A stretch of DNA of 38,996 nucleotides from JBBQER01 sp052148155 (lineage in GTDB: Bacteria > Actinomycetota > Acidimicrobiia > IMCC26256 > PALSA-610). Under the pieces are notes generated by a model. The model saw only the letters and a list, made by a program, of their open reading frames with translations, was not told the origin of the DNA and searched no databases. The stretch is from contig JBKQIY010000230.1 in assembly GCA_052148155.1 (NCBI GenBank), positions 1-38,996 on the forward strand, given 5' to 3'. Positions 8,021-16,038 of this stretch are shown here, piece by piece (the first letter of the stretch is position 1; every line of letters begins with the position of its first letter). The position numbers and the translations under genes were made by a program.

Positions 8021-9049
8021 ATGGCCGACACAGACGACCTCGACGCGATTACGGCCGAGCGGCGCTACCCGACGTTCACGCCCGAAGACGACGACTTCCA
8101 CGATGAGGTGTTGAGCGATCGCTGGTGGGAGTCGGAAACGAACTGGTTTTCGTGGAACGTTCCCGAACGGCGTATGGGCGGTTGGACCTACTGCCAGGCT
8201 CGACCGAACGCGAACCTGTGCAACGGTGGCGTGTGGGTGTGGGACGACTCCGCATCGTTGTCGTGGGATCTGCCCTACCACGTGCACTACGCGGGATTGC
8301 GTCTCGTCGATCGCGCCGAACGCGACATGCGCGACTTCGAGTGGCCGACCGGCGTGCACATCAAGGTGCTCGAACCACTCATGCGCTACACGATCGACTA
8401 CGAAGATCTGCCCGATCTCGAGCTCCATCTGTTGTTCGACGGGATCATCGCGCCCAACCCCCATCCGATCGGTGTGGCGCCGTTCCTCATAGGCACACAT
8501 CTCGATCAACCGGGTCATGTGACCGGCGAGATGGTGCTGCGCGGCGAGCGAATCCCGATCGACTGCTATTCCGTGCGCGACCGATCATGGGGACCGCGTC
8601 CGACCGGACGTCCGAACAAGCGCGGGCCCGACAACACCAAGAGGCGGTCTGGTACGGGCGGCATCGGCTACTCGTTCGGTACCGCCGGGCCGCGCGACGC
8701 GTGGCTCGTGTACTCACGCCCCGAACATGACGGCGATCCAGTGTCGTGCGGGTTCCTGCTGCGCGATGGCGCATACGCCCACATCGTGCGCGGTGAGCGA
8801 AGAGTCGAGGTCGACGCGCCGACTGGCTGGCCTGCGCGCATCGAGATCGACGCGATCGACGACACCGGCCGGGAACTTGCGGTTGTCGGTGAGGCCGCGA
8901 GCCGCCACTGGCGCGGTCACGGAGGCGACACGTTGTTCCGTTGGCGGTGGGACCGCGTCGAAGGCTGGGGTGAGGACCAGTCGTATTTTCCTCGCGCGCT
9001 GTGGGAGGAGCTCAAGTCGCGCGCCGGCTCGCCTCCGGTCAACGACTGA
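8021..9049 (+). CDS. DUF7064/DUF7065-like protein (paralogue 1)
   Basis: The 342-residue protein has no signal peptide and is rich in Trp, Asp and Arg. It alternates short strands in a way that suggests a two-domain beta-barrel, as in AttH/lipocalin-like hydroxysteroid or tocopherol-cyclase-type folds. The motif RDRSWGPR at 186-193 recurs as RDHSWGVR in the paralogue at 13286-14242. Such proteins are common beside APH-type kinases and acyl-CoA genes in Actinobacteria, and as far as I recall they fall in DUF7064/DUF7065, with no settled function. The ATG at 8021 lies 11 nt after the kinase stop, so the two are co-transcribed. A role in binding or modifying a hydrophobic pathway intermediate is a guess. 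Confidence 0.75.
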   Translation: MADTDDLDAITAERRYPTFTPEDDDFHDEVLSDRWWESETNWFSWNVPERRMGGWTYCQARPNANLCNGGVWVWDDSASLSWDLPYHVHYAGLRLVDRAERDMRDFEWPTGVHIKVLEPLMRYTIDYEDLPDLELHLLFDGIIAPNPHPIGVAPFLIGTHLDQPGHVTGEMVLRGERIPIDCYSVRDRSWGPRPTGRPNKRGPDNTKRRSGTGGIGYSFGTAGPRDAWLVYSRPEHDGDPVSCGFLLRDGAYAHIVRGERRVEVDAPTGWPARIEIDAIDDTGRELAVVGEAASRHWRGHGGDTLFRWRWDRVEGWGEDQSYFPRALWEELKSRAGSPPVND

Positions 9050-9261
9050 CGAGCATCCTCCAGCGATCCGTTCTCGTGCCGCTCGGCGCGATCGACCCAG
9101 CTCCGTCGTGAACGACGGCAGCCACCGCCAACCCGGACGTCCGTCGCCCTTACCAGGCGACCGCGCTGACGCGGCCGTCCCGTATCGGACCGCGCGAACG
9201 GCGAACTGTTGAATCGGCGCTGCGCGCAGCGTCGCCGCTGGCCCAGCCCCGGCCGAGCGCC

Positions 9262-9313
9262 GTTCGTGCCGCGAAGGGTTGCGGTTCGAAGCCGCGACCG
9301 GAACGGCACGAAC
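9262..9313. repeat. Compound inverted repeat (52 bp)
   Basis: The outer arms GTTCGTGCCG (9262-9271) and CGGCACGAAC (9304-9313) are perfect 10-bp complements. Inside them GGTTGCGG (9278-9285) pairs with CCGCGACC (9293-9300), with one G-T pair, around the loop TTCGAAG. The inner hairpin mimics a tRNA T-arm, but no acceptor or anticodon arms are present. It lies about 210 bp after the upstream operon and 270 bp from the end of the convergent crotonase gene. It may be a bidirectional terminator, a structured RNA or a small mobile repeat. Confidence 0.55.
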
Positions 9314-9340
9314 TTCGCCGCGACCCGCACCCTTCGAGCA

Positions 9341-9499
9341 GTGCCAACCGGACGCCATCGCAGGTTCTGCCGTGTCGAATACGGGGAAGCATTTGATGTC
9401 CGACTGCCGACCAACATCGTGACCTGCGACGCCTGTACATCGAAAATGCTGAGACGCGTACGCCCCGAGCAGCAGGGCGACGGTCCGTGTCCCTGTTGA
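9341..9499 (+). CDS. Possible small zinc-ribbon-like protein
   Basis: A 52-codon frame from a GTG at 9341 ends at TGA 9497-9499 with CDAC, then 18 residues later CPC, a layout that could bind one zinc ion. The last 30 residues look more protein-like than the Arg-rich head. No ribosome site or clear promoter is visible, and the true start could differ. It may be a remnant. Confidence 0.22.
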   Translation: MPTGRHRRFCRVEYGEAFDVRLPTNIVTCDACTSKMLRRVRPEQQGDGPCPC

Positions 9500-9580
9500 A
9501 ACGGCGCCGCCGCGCGCCGCGACCCAACTCACAGTATCCTCTTTTCGCCGGCCGCCGGGGCCGTCGAATCCGAGATTCGA

Positions 9581-10399
9581 TCAGCTCTTGTGGCGTGGCG
9601 AGGCGGCCGCGGCGAGCCATTGACGTAAGGCCTCGCGGTGTTCGTCGGTCTGTGCCGACCGCACCATGCGCTCGGACTCGAGCGGCAGCGCCTGACGTAA
9701 GGTCAGCCGGGTTGCCTGTTGCACGTTTTCCTTGAAGTACCGCAGCGTCGTCTGCGGTCGGCTCGCAATCGACCGTGCCCACGCGAACGCGGCATCCGCG
9801 AGCTCCCCATCCGCGACCACGCGGTTGAACAGCCCGAGCTCGAGCGCGGTGGGTGCGTCGATCGTCTCGTCATCGACGAGGACGGCGAGTGCGCGCGACG
9901 CCCCGAGGAATCGCGTCAAGAACCACGTACCACCGAAGTCGCCACTGAACGCCAGCTTGCCCCAACCTGGGATCAGCCGGGCCGATTCGGCCGCAATGCG
10001 GAGATCGGCGGCCAACGCGAGGCCGATGCCGGCGCCGACAGCCGGACCGGGAAGCGCGGCGATCGAGATCTTGGGCCCTTCGTGTAACCGCAACACCATA
10101 CGAGCGGACCGTGTCAGCATGGCTGCCGCTTCCTCGACGGAGGGTCGTGGCGAGTCCGTGCGTTTGCGTCGGCGTCCGTCGCGCACGTCGCCGCCGGCAC
10201 AGAACGCGTCGCCGGCGCCCGTGAGGAGAACGCAACCGATGTCGGAGTCGTCGAAGAAGCGCTCGAGCAATCGCGGGACCGCCTCGTACATGTCGACGTG
10301 TAACGCATTGCGGCGCTGCGGCCGGTTCAACGTGATGATCCCGACGCGCTCGCGGACCTCGCCTCGAACGGTGTCGGTACCCGTGTCGATCTCTGTCAC
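9581..10399 (-). CDS. Crotonase-family protein, PaaG/isomerase-like
   Basis: The 272-residue protein has the crotonase signature: LNRPQRRNAL (24-33), oxyanion segments DAFCAGGDV (64-72) and LPGPAVGAGIGLALAADLRI (116-135), and GDFGGTWFLTRFLG at 153-166. Neither hydratase glutamate is present, but Asp154 occupies the position used by PaaG-type 1,2-epoxyacyl-CoA isomerases and dienoyl-CoA isomerases, so an isomerase is more likely than a hydratase. GTG at 10399 follows AAGGGGGACGGC, a strong ribosome site. It is divergent from the acyl-CoA synthetase operon across 62 bp that contain a 14-bp inverted repeat, so the two are probably co-regulated. It should act on a CoA thioester in the cytoplasm. 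Confidence 0.88.
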   Translation of the reverse strand: MTEIDTGTDTVRGEVRERVGIITLNRPQRRNALHVDMYEAVPRLLERFFDDSDIGCVLLTGAGDAFCAGGDVRDGRRRKRTDSPRPSVEEAAAMLTRSARMVLRLHEGPKISIAALPGPAVGAGIGLALAADLRIAAESARLIPGWGKLAFSGDFGGTWFLTRFLGASRALAVLVDDETIDAPTALELGLFNRVVADGELADAAFAWARSIASRPQTTLRYFKENVQQATRLTLRQALPLESERMVRSAQTDEHREALRQWLAAAASPRHKS

Positions 10400-10429
10400 C
10401 GCCGTCCCCCTTGCGCCCGCGTCAGTCGA

Positions 10430-10443
10430 TTCAGAGTACTGAA
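10430..10443. promoter_or_regulatory. Operator-like inverted repeat TTCAG-AGTA-CTGAA in divergent promoter
   Basis: Perfect 5-bp arms around a 4-nt centre lie midway between the crotonase start (10399) and the synthetase start (10462), upstream of the synthetase -10 box. This placement fits a repressor that controls both directions. The binding protein is unknown. Confidence 0.4.
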
Positions 10444-10449
10444 TTCCGG

Positions 10450-10455
10450 TATCCT
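10450..10455 (+). promoter_or_regulatory. -10 box TATCCT of acyl-CoA synthetase operon (leaderless type)
   Basis: TATCCT ends exactly 6 nt before the ATG at 10462 and there is no ribosome site, so transcription would begin at or near the start codon. Confidence 0.5.
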
Positions 10456-10461
10456 CGTCGG

Positions 10462-12057
10462 ATGAGATCCGCACGGGATGTCGCCGCCGATCGCGACACC
10501 CACCCCTGGAGTCAGCGCTTGGGCGTGTGGTGGATCGCCGAGGAACATCCTGACCTTCCGGCAATTGCTGCGTCGCCGTCGGGCGTCGTGCTGTCGTTCG
10601 CCGAGCTCGCGGGCCGAGCGCATCAGCTCGTCCACGCGCTCCGCAGCCGTGGTCTGGGCGCTGGTGACATCGTTGCCTATGACCTTCCGAACGACGTCGA
10701 CATGGTGGTGTGGCAACTCGCCGTACAAGAGAGCGGACTCCGATCGATTGCCTTGAATCCGAGCTCGTCGTCTGGCGAGATACGTCGCATCCTCGAACAT
10801 TCCGGCGCAGCATGCCTGGTCCTGCATCACCAGTTTGCCGATCGAGCGGAGCACGCGACCAGATCGGCAGCGCTTCGCCTCTCGGTATCTGTGCGCGGCA
10901 ACATCGACGGTTTCGAGTCGCAGGACGAGTTGGTAGCTGGTCATCCCACGACGGTGCCGCCCGATCGCCGGCTGGGCGGATCGATCAGCTATTCGTCGGG
11001 CACCACCGGTGATCCGAAGGCGATCGTCCGACCGGTGGCCCGGGTCGCTCCGGCCGTGTTCACCGATTCGATCAAGTCGTTCGGTCACGCGTTTCGCTTC
11101 CTTCCGTTGGAGGGCACGCACCTCGTGTCCGCCGGGATGCACCATGGAGGGTGTCAGGGCTTCTATCAGGGAGCCCTCAACGTCGGGCAAGCGCTCGTGA
11201 TCCAGCCAAAGTTCGATGCCGAGGACGCGCTTCGACTGATCGAGGAGTACCGCGTCACGACGGCGTACATGGTGCCGACGCAGTTCGTCCGCTTCCTCAA
11301 GCTCTCCGCCGAGGTGCGAGCTCGTTACGACCACTCAAGCCTGCAGTCCGTCGTCCATTCGGCCGCGCCCTGTCCGCTCGAGATCAAACGGCAGATGTTC
11401 GAGTGGTGGGGTCCGGTCATATGGGAGACCTACGGCGGTATGGAAGGCGCGGCGACAATCGCGAAACCGCATCACTGGCTCGCCAGGCCCGGCACCGTCG
11501 GACGCGCGATCGTGGGAACGAAGGTCAGGATTCTCGATGGCGACGGCAACGACCTTCCTGCGCACGAGGTGGGAAACGTCTACCTCGAGGCGCCGGGTGC
11601 GTCGTTCGAATACGGAGATGATCCCGAGGCCACAGCGGCGGCATATCGCGGGAAGGCGTTCACGATCGGCGACATCGGCTACCTCGATCGAGACGGCTTC
11701 CTGTTCCTCTGTGACCGGGCGCGTGATGTCATCATCAGCGCGGGCGTCAATATCTACCCGGCCGAAGTTGAAGGTGTGCTTCTGTCACATCCATTCGTCG
11801 CTGATGCCGCCGTCATCGGAATACCTGATTCCGAATGGGGCGAACAGGTACGGGCCGTTGTCGAGGTCGTTGACGACGTCGAGTCGACCGACGAGCTCGT
11901 CGACGTCTTGCAAGCGTGGTGCCGCGAGCGCTTGGCGAACTACAAGTGTCCGCGGACTATCGAATTCCGCCAAAAACTGCCGCGACGCGAGGACGGCAAA
12001 TTGCTGAAGCGACTCCTGCGAGACGAGTACTGGGCAGAAACCGGCCGGAAGTTGTAA
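10462..12057 (+). CDS. AMP-forming acyl-CoA synthetase (fatty acid/aryl-CoA ligase)
   Basis: The 531-residue protein belongs to the ANL adenylate-forming superfamily. Motifs are the phosphate loop SYSSGTTGDPKAIVRP (176-191), ETYGGMEG (the A5 region), IGDIGYLDRDGFL (A7), the hinge DRARDVIISAGVNIYPAEVE (A8) and the C-terminal catalytic lysine in REDGKLLKR (Lys513). It activates a carboxylic acid with ATP and joins it to CoA in the cytoplasm, supplying the thioester used by the dehydrogenases and crotonases nearby. ATG at 10462 is 6 nt after the TATCCT box. Its stop overlaps the P450 start as TAATG, showing tight coupling. The substrate acid cannot be read from the sequence. Confidence 0.93.
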   Translation: MRSARDVAADRDTHPWSQRLGVWWIAEEHPDLPAIAASPSGVVLSFAELAGRAHQLVHALRSRGLGAGDIVAYDLPNDVDMVVWQLAVQESGLRSIALNPSSSSGEIRRILEHSGAACLVLHHQFADRAEHATRSAALRLSVSVRGNIDGFESQDELVAGHPTTVPPDRRLGGSISYSSGTTGDPKAIVRPVARVAPAVFTDSIKSFGHAFRFLPLEGTHLVSAGMHHGGCQGFYQGALNVGQALVIQPKFDAEDALRLIEEYRVTTAYMVPTQFVRFLKLSAEVRARYDHSSLQSVVHSAAPCPLEIKRQMFEWWGPVIWETYGGMEGAATIAKPHHWLARPGTVGRAIVGTKVRILDGDGNDLPAHEVGNVYLEAPGASFEYGDDPEATAAAYRGKAFTIGDIGYLDRDGFLFLCDRARDVIISAGVNIYPAEVEGVLLSHPFVADAAVIGIPDSEWGEQVRAVVEVVDDVESTDELVDVLQAWCRERLANYKCPRTIEFRQKLPRREDGKLLKRLLRDEYWAETGRKL

Positions 12058-13295
12058 TGGGAGAACCAACAATGGACGCATCCCAACCTGGAGACGTCAG
12101 CAAGTCTGTTGGAGACGCAGAGGCATTCCTCGCCGATCTGTTCGACCTCGCGGTGCCTCAGCCGAAGTACCGTGCGCTGCTCGCCGCGGGCGGCGTTCAT
12201 TGCCCGTCGGCAGCCTTCGTCGTCGCCGCGAGCCGCGGCGCGGTCGAAGAGACGCTCAGAGACCCCGAACGCTTCTCGGCCGAGGGACTGGTCAACCTGG
12301 GCAATGTTCGCCCGCTCATCCCGTTGAGTGTCGATCCCCCGCAGCATGTGAAATACCGCAAGATCCTCGATCCGTTGTTCGCTCCGAAACACATGGAAGC
12401 GCTCGAGGATGACATCACCGCGCGCGCCAATCATTTCATTGACACTTTCATCGGCCGTGATGGGTGCCATTTCACGAACGAGTTCGCGATTCCGTTCCCT
12501 TCGGCGGTATTCCTCGGCTTGATGGGCCTGCCTTGGGACGAGCTCGACACGCTCCTCCGCTTGAAGGATGGCATCATGCGTCCGGGTGGCGACGTCACCG
12601 ATCCCGATGCGAGGTCGCGGATCCAACACGAGACGGGCCGGGAGATCTACGCGTACTTCGAGGCCATCCTCGACGAGCGCGCTCGACAACCGCGCGACGA
12701 CATCCTCTCCCAGTTCCTCACGTTCGAGATCGACGGTGAGAAACTGACGCGGGAAGAAATTCTTGATATCTGTTTCCTCTTTCTGATCGCCGGACTGGAC
12801 ACTGTGACCGACACTCTCACCTGCTCGTTTGCGTTCCTCGCGGCCCACCCTGAACACCGACAACAGCTCGTCGACAATCCGTCAGTAATTCCTGCTGCCG
12901 TCGAAGAGTTGCTGCGCTGGGAGACACCGGTCCCCAACGTCTTTCGCCTCGCGACCGCGGACACAAAGATCACCAACTGTCCGGTGAAGGCCGGAGCGTT
13001 CGTCGCGGTGAATCTCGGGTCCGCGAACGTCGACGAAACCGAATTCCCCGACGCGTTCGAGGTCCGGTTCGATCGCCAAAGCAATCGCCACCTCGCATTC
13101 GGAGGGGGCGTGCACCGCTGCCTCGGATCCCATCTGGCGCGGCGCGAACTCCGCATCGCGATGCGCGAATGGCACCGCAGAATTCCTGCGTACACCGTCA
13201 AACCCGGAATCGAGCTGCGCTATCCGGTGGGCCTGCGCTCGGTCGAGAACCTCGAGCTTGTGTGGTCGTCGGCGTCGGAGCCCCGATGGCTGTAA
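12057..13295 (+). CDS. Cytochrome P450 (class I, CYP1xx type)
   Basis: The 412-residue soluble bacterial P450 has oxygen-activation motif AGLDT in helix I (245-249), ExxR at Glu284-Arg287 (EELLR), and the heme loop FGGGVHRCLG with proximal Cys355. It needs a ferredoxin and reductase, which are not encoded here. ATG at 12057 overlaps the synthetase stop; an alternative ATG at 12072 would shorten it by 5 residues. The stop overlaps the next gene by 10 nt. It is likely to hydroxylate a hydrophobic substrate, perhaps giving the hydroxyl later phosphorylated by the APH-type kinases. That link is inferred from operon position. Confidence 0.94.
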   Translation: MGEPTMDASQPGDVSKSVGDAEAFLADLFDLAVPQPKYRALLAAGGVHCPSAAFVVAASRGAVEETLRDPERFSAEGLVNLGNVRPLIPLSVDPPQHVKYRKILDPLFAPKHMEALEDDITARANHFIDTFIGRDGCHFTNEFAIPFPSAVFLGLMGLPWDELDTLLRLKDGIMRPGGDVTDPDARSRIQHETGREIYAYFEAILDERARQPRDDILSQFLTFEIDGEKLTREEILDICFLFLIAGLDTVTDTLTCSFAFLAAHPEHRQQLVDNPSVIPAAVEELLRWETPVPNVFRLATADTKITNCPVKAGAFVAVNLGSANVDETEFPDAFEVRFDRQSNRHLAFGGGVHRCLGSHLARRELRIAMREWHRRIPAYTVKPGIELRYPVGLRSVENLELVWSSASEPRWL

Positions 13296-14242
13296 GCGTG
13301 ACCGACGAAGGTCTGCATCCCGCAAATGACGATGCCGACTGGCAAGAAAGCGTCTACCTCACCTGGCGCGACCATGAGAGCGGTCTCGGCGGTAATCACC
13401 GCATCGGCAACGAACTCAACCGGGGCACGGCCAACCTCTGGTGTGGGGTGTATCACGAGGGCGGGACTCGATTCCGACACAACGACGAGGACCTCGATCT
13501 GCACCGCCTCGACGAGCACGGACTGAGCGCGGGCCCGCAGCGCCTCTTCCACGATGGCGAGCGGTTGCGGTTCGTGCTGGACACAGACAACTGCCGGATG
13601 GACCTCGAGATCGAGGACGATGACGACTCGGTCACTGACGCGAGCGCAGACACCTTCGCGGGTTCCAAGGGATCGGCCGGCGCGATCTTTTCGAACAACT
13701 ACCACGCATTCTGCCGCGCCCGAGGCACGGTAACGTTCGACGGTCGGACCACACAGATCGATGCATCAGCGTGGCGCGACCACTCGTGGGGTGTTCGCCG
13801 TTGGGACAGCTTCGTTGCGAGCCGGAGCTTCGGCGGCTCATTCGGTCGGTCTTTGCAGTTCCGCTACGGGTCCATGGTCGGCGCCAACGGCAGCTTCTTC
13901 CGCCAGGGCGCGCTGATCCGTGATCGGAAGTCGTTGTCCGTCACGGACGCGGAGATGCTCGTGCACGTCGACGACGACTCCTTGCGCTGTCCATCGGCCG
14001 AGGTTCGCTACCGATTGGCCGGCGGCGAAACCACGAGCATCCGAATCGAGACCATCGGCGGCATGATCGGCGCGACACGCCAGCGTTACGGCTGGGAGTC
14101 CGTCGGCGATGTGTGGGTAGAAGGCGAGCCTGGAGGTTGGGGGTTCCTGGAGGTCAACAACAACCCCCGGAACGGACAACACCCGCCAACCTTTGTCCTC
14201 GCCGACGCGCTGACGAACGGCATCACGCGTCGAACACGGTGA
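13286..14242 (+). CDS. DUF7064/DUF7065-like protein (paralogue 2)
   Basis: The 318-residue cytoplasmic protein is distantly related to the one at 8021-9049. Both have a Trp-rich N-terminal half, an H-x3-A/G-x-V strand pair, and the motif RDHSWGVR here at 164-171 (RDRSWGPR in the other). It ends with a beta-rich half. Start ATG 13286 overlaps the P450 stop by 10 nt; a GTG at 13298 is possible. It sits between the P450 and the second APH-type kinase, while paralogue 1 follows the first kinase. No catalytic function is known for the family, and a ligand-binding or isomerase-like beta-barrel role is a guess. Confidence 0.72.
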   Translation: MAVSVTDEGLHPANDDADWQESVYLTWRDHESGLGGNHRIGNELNRGTANLWCGVYHEGGTRFRHNDEDLDLHRLDEHGLSAGPQRLFHDGERLRFVLDTDNCRMDLEIEDDDDSVTDASADTFAGSKGSAGAIFSNNYHAFCRARGTVTFDGRTTQIDASAWRDHSWGVRRWDSFVASRSFGGSFGRSLQFRYGSMVGANGSFFRQGALIRDRKSLSVTDAEMLVHVDDDSLRCPSAEVRYRLAGGETTSIRIETIGGMIGATRQRYGWESVGDVWVEGEPGGWGFLEVNNNPRNGQHPPTFVLADALTNGITRRTR

Positions 14243-14264
14243 CGAACGTGACATCGAGCATCGC

Positions 14265-15716
14265 GTGAGGCAACCAAGCGACGACCGTGCGCTGTACTAC
14301 CGCCAGCTACGCCAAACGATCCAGACGTTGTTCTTGCCGGAACTCACCAGCGCACAGGCGACGGACGCGGCTGGACTCGTCGATCGCATCCTCGTCGAGT
14401 TCATCGTCGAGGAAGAGGCTGCCCCGGCGCTCAGCGCCGAGTTCGGCGCCACCTTTTTAGAGCTGCTCGAGCCTCGCGCTGACGATGAGCACACGGCCGT
14501 CACCGTGGCGCGATTCCATGAGCTGCGAAAACAAGCCGCCGAGGTCGTCGCCCGTTGCGCAGGGAGCGCCGACGACGGGGACCGCCAACTGGGCCGCGGA
14601 TTGGTCGAGATCGAACGTCACTTTCTCGAGCGAGTCGACGAGCTGCGGAACGCAGTGTTCGCCGAGCCCGTGAACAACGACGCGGAGCCGTCCGCCAACG
14701 AATGCTCCGTCACGAACGAGCAGATCACCGATTACCTTCGTCGGCGGCTGACCAACTCCCCCAACGTCGTGGCGGAGCGGGTGTCCGTCGTTCCCGGTGG
14801 TCGGTCGAAAGAAACGATCCTCGTCTCACTGACCGGCACCATTGAGCTCCCCGACGAGGTGATCCTGCGCAAGGATCGGCCAGTGAGCCTGCTCCAGACC
14901 AAGGCTGCAGACGAGTTCGCCGTGATCAACGCGGTACACGACTTCGGCGGCGTTCCGATCCCCGAGCCGTTCTTCGCCGAGCTGGAGGGCCACGGCCTCG
15001 GAGACGGCACATTCCTCATGATGGAACGCATGCGCGGACACAAGGCCGGTGAGTTCTTCCCAGATCTCGCCGCCCCAGCTCACCACCGCCAAGAGATAGG
15101 CCTGCAGCTCGCGGCCAGCCTGGCCCGCCTGCACTCGTTGCCCCTCGACCGCCTCGGCCGGACCGGCCTCGACACGAACGAGGCGGCCGTCACCGAAGAC
15201 TCCGTCGTGGCGTCCGTCGAAACGATCGTGGCGCGGATCGACGAGCTCACGGGACCGCCGTGCGCGACGGTCTACCTCGCGCGTGAATGGCTGATCGAGC
15301 ACGTGTCCGACGCCGTTCCCGCTCCCAGACTCTGCCTCCTGCAAGGAGATTTCGGATTTCACAACATGCTGGTGGACGGAGACCGCGTGACCGCATTGGT
15401 TGACTGGGAAGCAGCCACGATTGGTCCACCGGCTCGGGAACTGGCAGCCGCATGGAATCCAGTCACCGCGTTGATGGCCTGGTCCGACTTCGTCGAGGCG
15501 TACGTCCACGCCGGAGGATCGCGCGAGGACACCGACCAACGGGCAATCAGTTACTACCGGGTGCTGTCATCGCTCGGCGGGTTCATGGCCAGCAGGATCG
15601 GCGGACATCTTTTCCGCACCGGTGCGAAACGGGACCTGCTGACCGCGCACTCGGGGCTCGACTCGCATTTCCGTTGCGCGCGCAATTTGGCTCGCACGCT
15701 CAGCGAAGCAATGTGA
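14265..15716 (+). CDS. APH-family phosphotransferase with N-terminal helical accessory domain
   Basis: The 483-residue protein carries a helical domain at about 1-140, with YYRQLRQTI and LFLPELTSAQATDAAGLVDRI. This resembles residues 345-463 of the first kinase (6618-8009), where it is C-terminal. The kinase fold occupies about 150-470, with glycine loop VPGGRSKET (176-184), catalytic LQGDFGFHN with Asp362 and Asn367, and metal-binding Asp380 in VDWE. As in the first kinase, Gln replaces His in the HGD motif. GTG at 14265 lies 22 nt after the DUF gene, so it closes the synthetase operon. It probably phosphorylates a small-molecule or acyl-CoA hydroxyl, like LvaA and ACAD10/11, but the substrate is not shown. 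Confidence 0.88.
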   Translation: MRQPSDDRALYYRQLRQTIQTLFLPELTSAQATDAAGLVDRILVEFIVEEEAAPALSAEFGATFLELLEPRADDEHTAVTVARFHELRKQAAEVVARCAGSADDGDRQLGRGLVEIERHFLERVDELRNAVFAEPVNNDAEPSANECSVTNEQITDYLRRRLTNSPNVVAERVSVVPGGRSKETILVSLTGTIELPDEVILRKDRPVSLLQTKAADEFAVINAVHDFGGVPIPEPFFAELEGHGLGDGTFLMMERMRGHKAGEFFPDLAAPAHHRQEIGLQLAASLARLHSLPLDRLGRTGLDTNEAAVTEDSVVASVETIVARIDELTGPPCATVYLAREWLIEHVSDAVPAPRLCLLQGDFGFHNMLVDGDRVTALVDWEAATIGPPARELAAAWNPVTALMAWSDFVEAYVHAGGSREDTDQRAISYYRVLSSLGGFMASRIGGHLFRTGAKRDLLTAHSGLDSHFRCARNLARTLSEAM

Positions 15717-16038
15717 TCCGGCAGCAGCAAGCTCGATACTTCCAGCCGGGCGTCGACACACCTCGCGTTCGGTGTCCACGACCCCGCGGTCGCCGACGTC
15801 GACAACCCGATCACGTTTCGGCACCCACACATTTGGTTCGACCCGTTCCGGTCGGGAGAAGGACGCGACGCGGGTGGGCGAGCCCCGGAGCACGCAGCTG
15901 CTCGTACGCCGCAGCTCTTGCCCTGGTCAGCCGCGATCTGGTGCGCGTCGCCCGCTCAAGCGACGCGGCCGCCCATCAAGTTTCGGCACCCAAACGTCAT
16001 GATGAGCACGGTGACGGATCAGCCGGCATGCTGTAACG
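15717..16038. other. 322-bp spacer with a 20-bp direct repeat
   Basis: No gene is supported. It contains two near-identical 20-mers (listed separately) 165 bp apart. Read on the minus strand, both encode VWVPK-x-D, which suggests a duplicated, decayed coding fragment. Confidence 0.4.
15811..15995. repeat. Direct repeat pair, 20 bp, two mismatches
   Basis: TCACGTTTCGGCACCCACAC (15811-15830) and TCAAGTTTCGGCACCCAAAC (15976-15995) match in 18 of 20 positions. The unit could be a binding site or the residue of a tandem duplication. Confidence 0.5.

Larger units (their letters stand above)
9050..9580. other. 531-bp spacer with compound hairpin and possible small zinc-ribbon ORF
   Basis: No conventional gene is supported. 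The stretch holds a strong compound stem-loop at 9262-9313 and a short open frame at 9341-9499, both listed separately. Long minus-strand frames across it are Arg/Ser-rich shadows. Confidence 0.5.

Noticed and set aside
9275..9305. T-arm-like GGTTGCGG-TTCGAAG-CCGCGACC suggesting a tRNA
   Set aside because: No acceptor pairing, D-arm or anticodon arm can be built around it.
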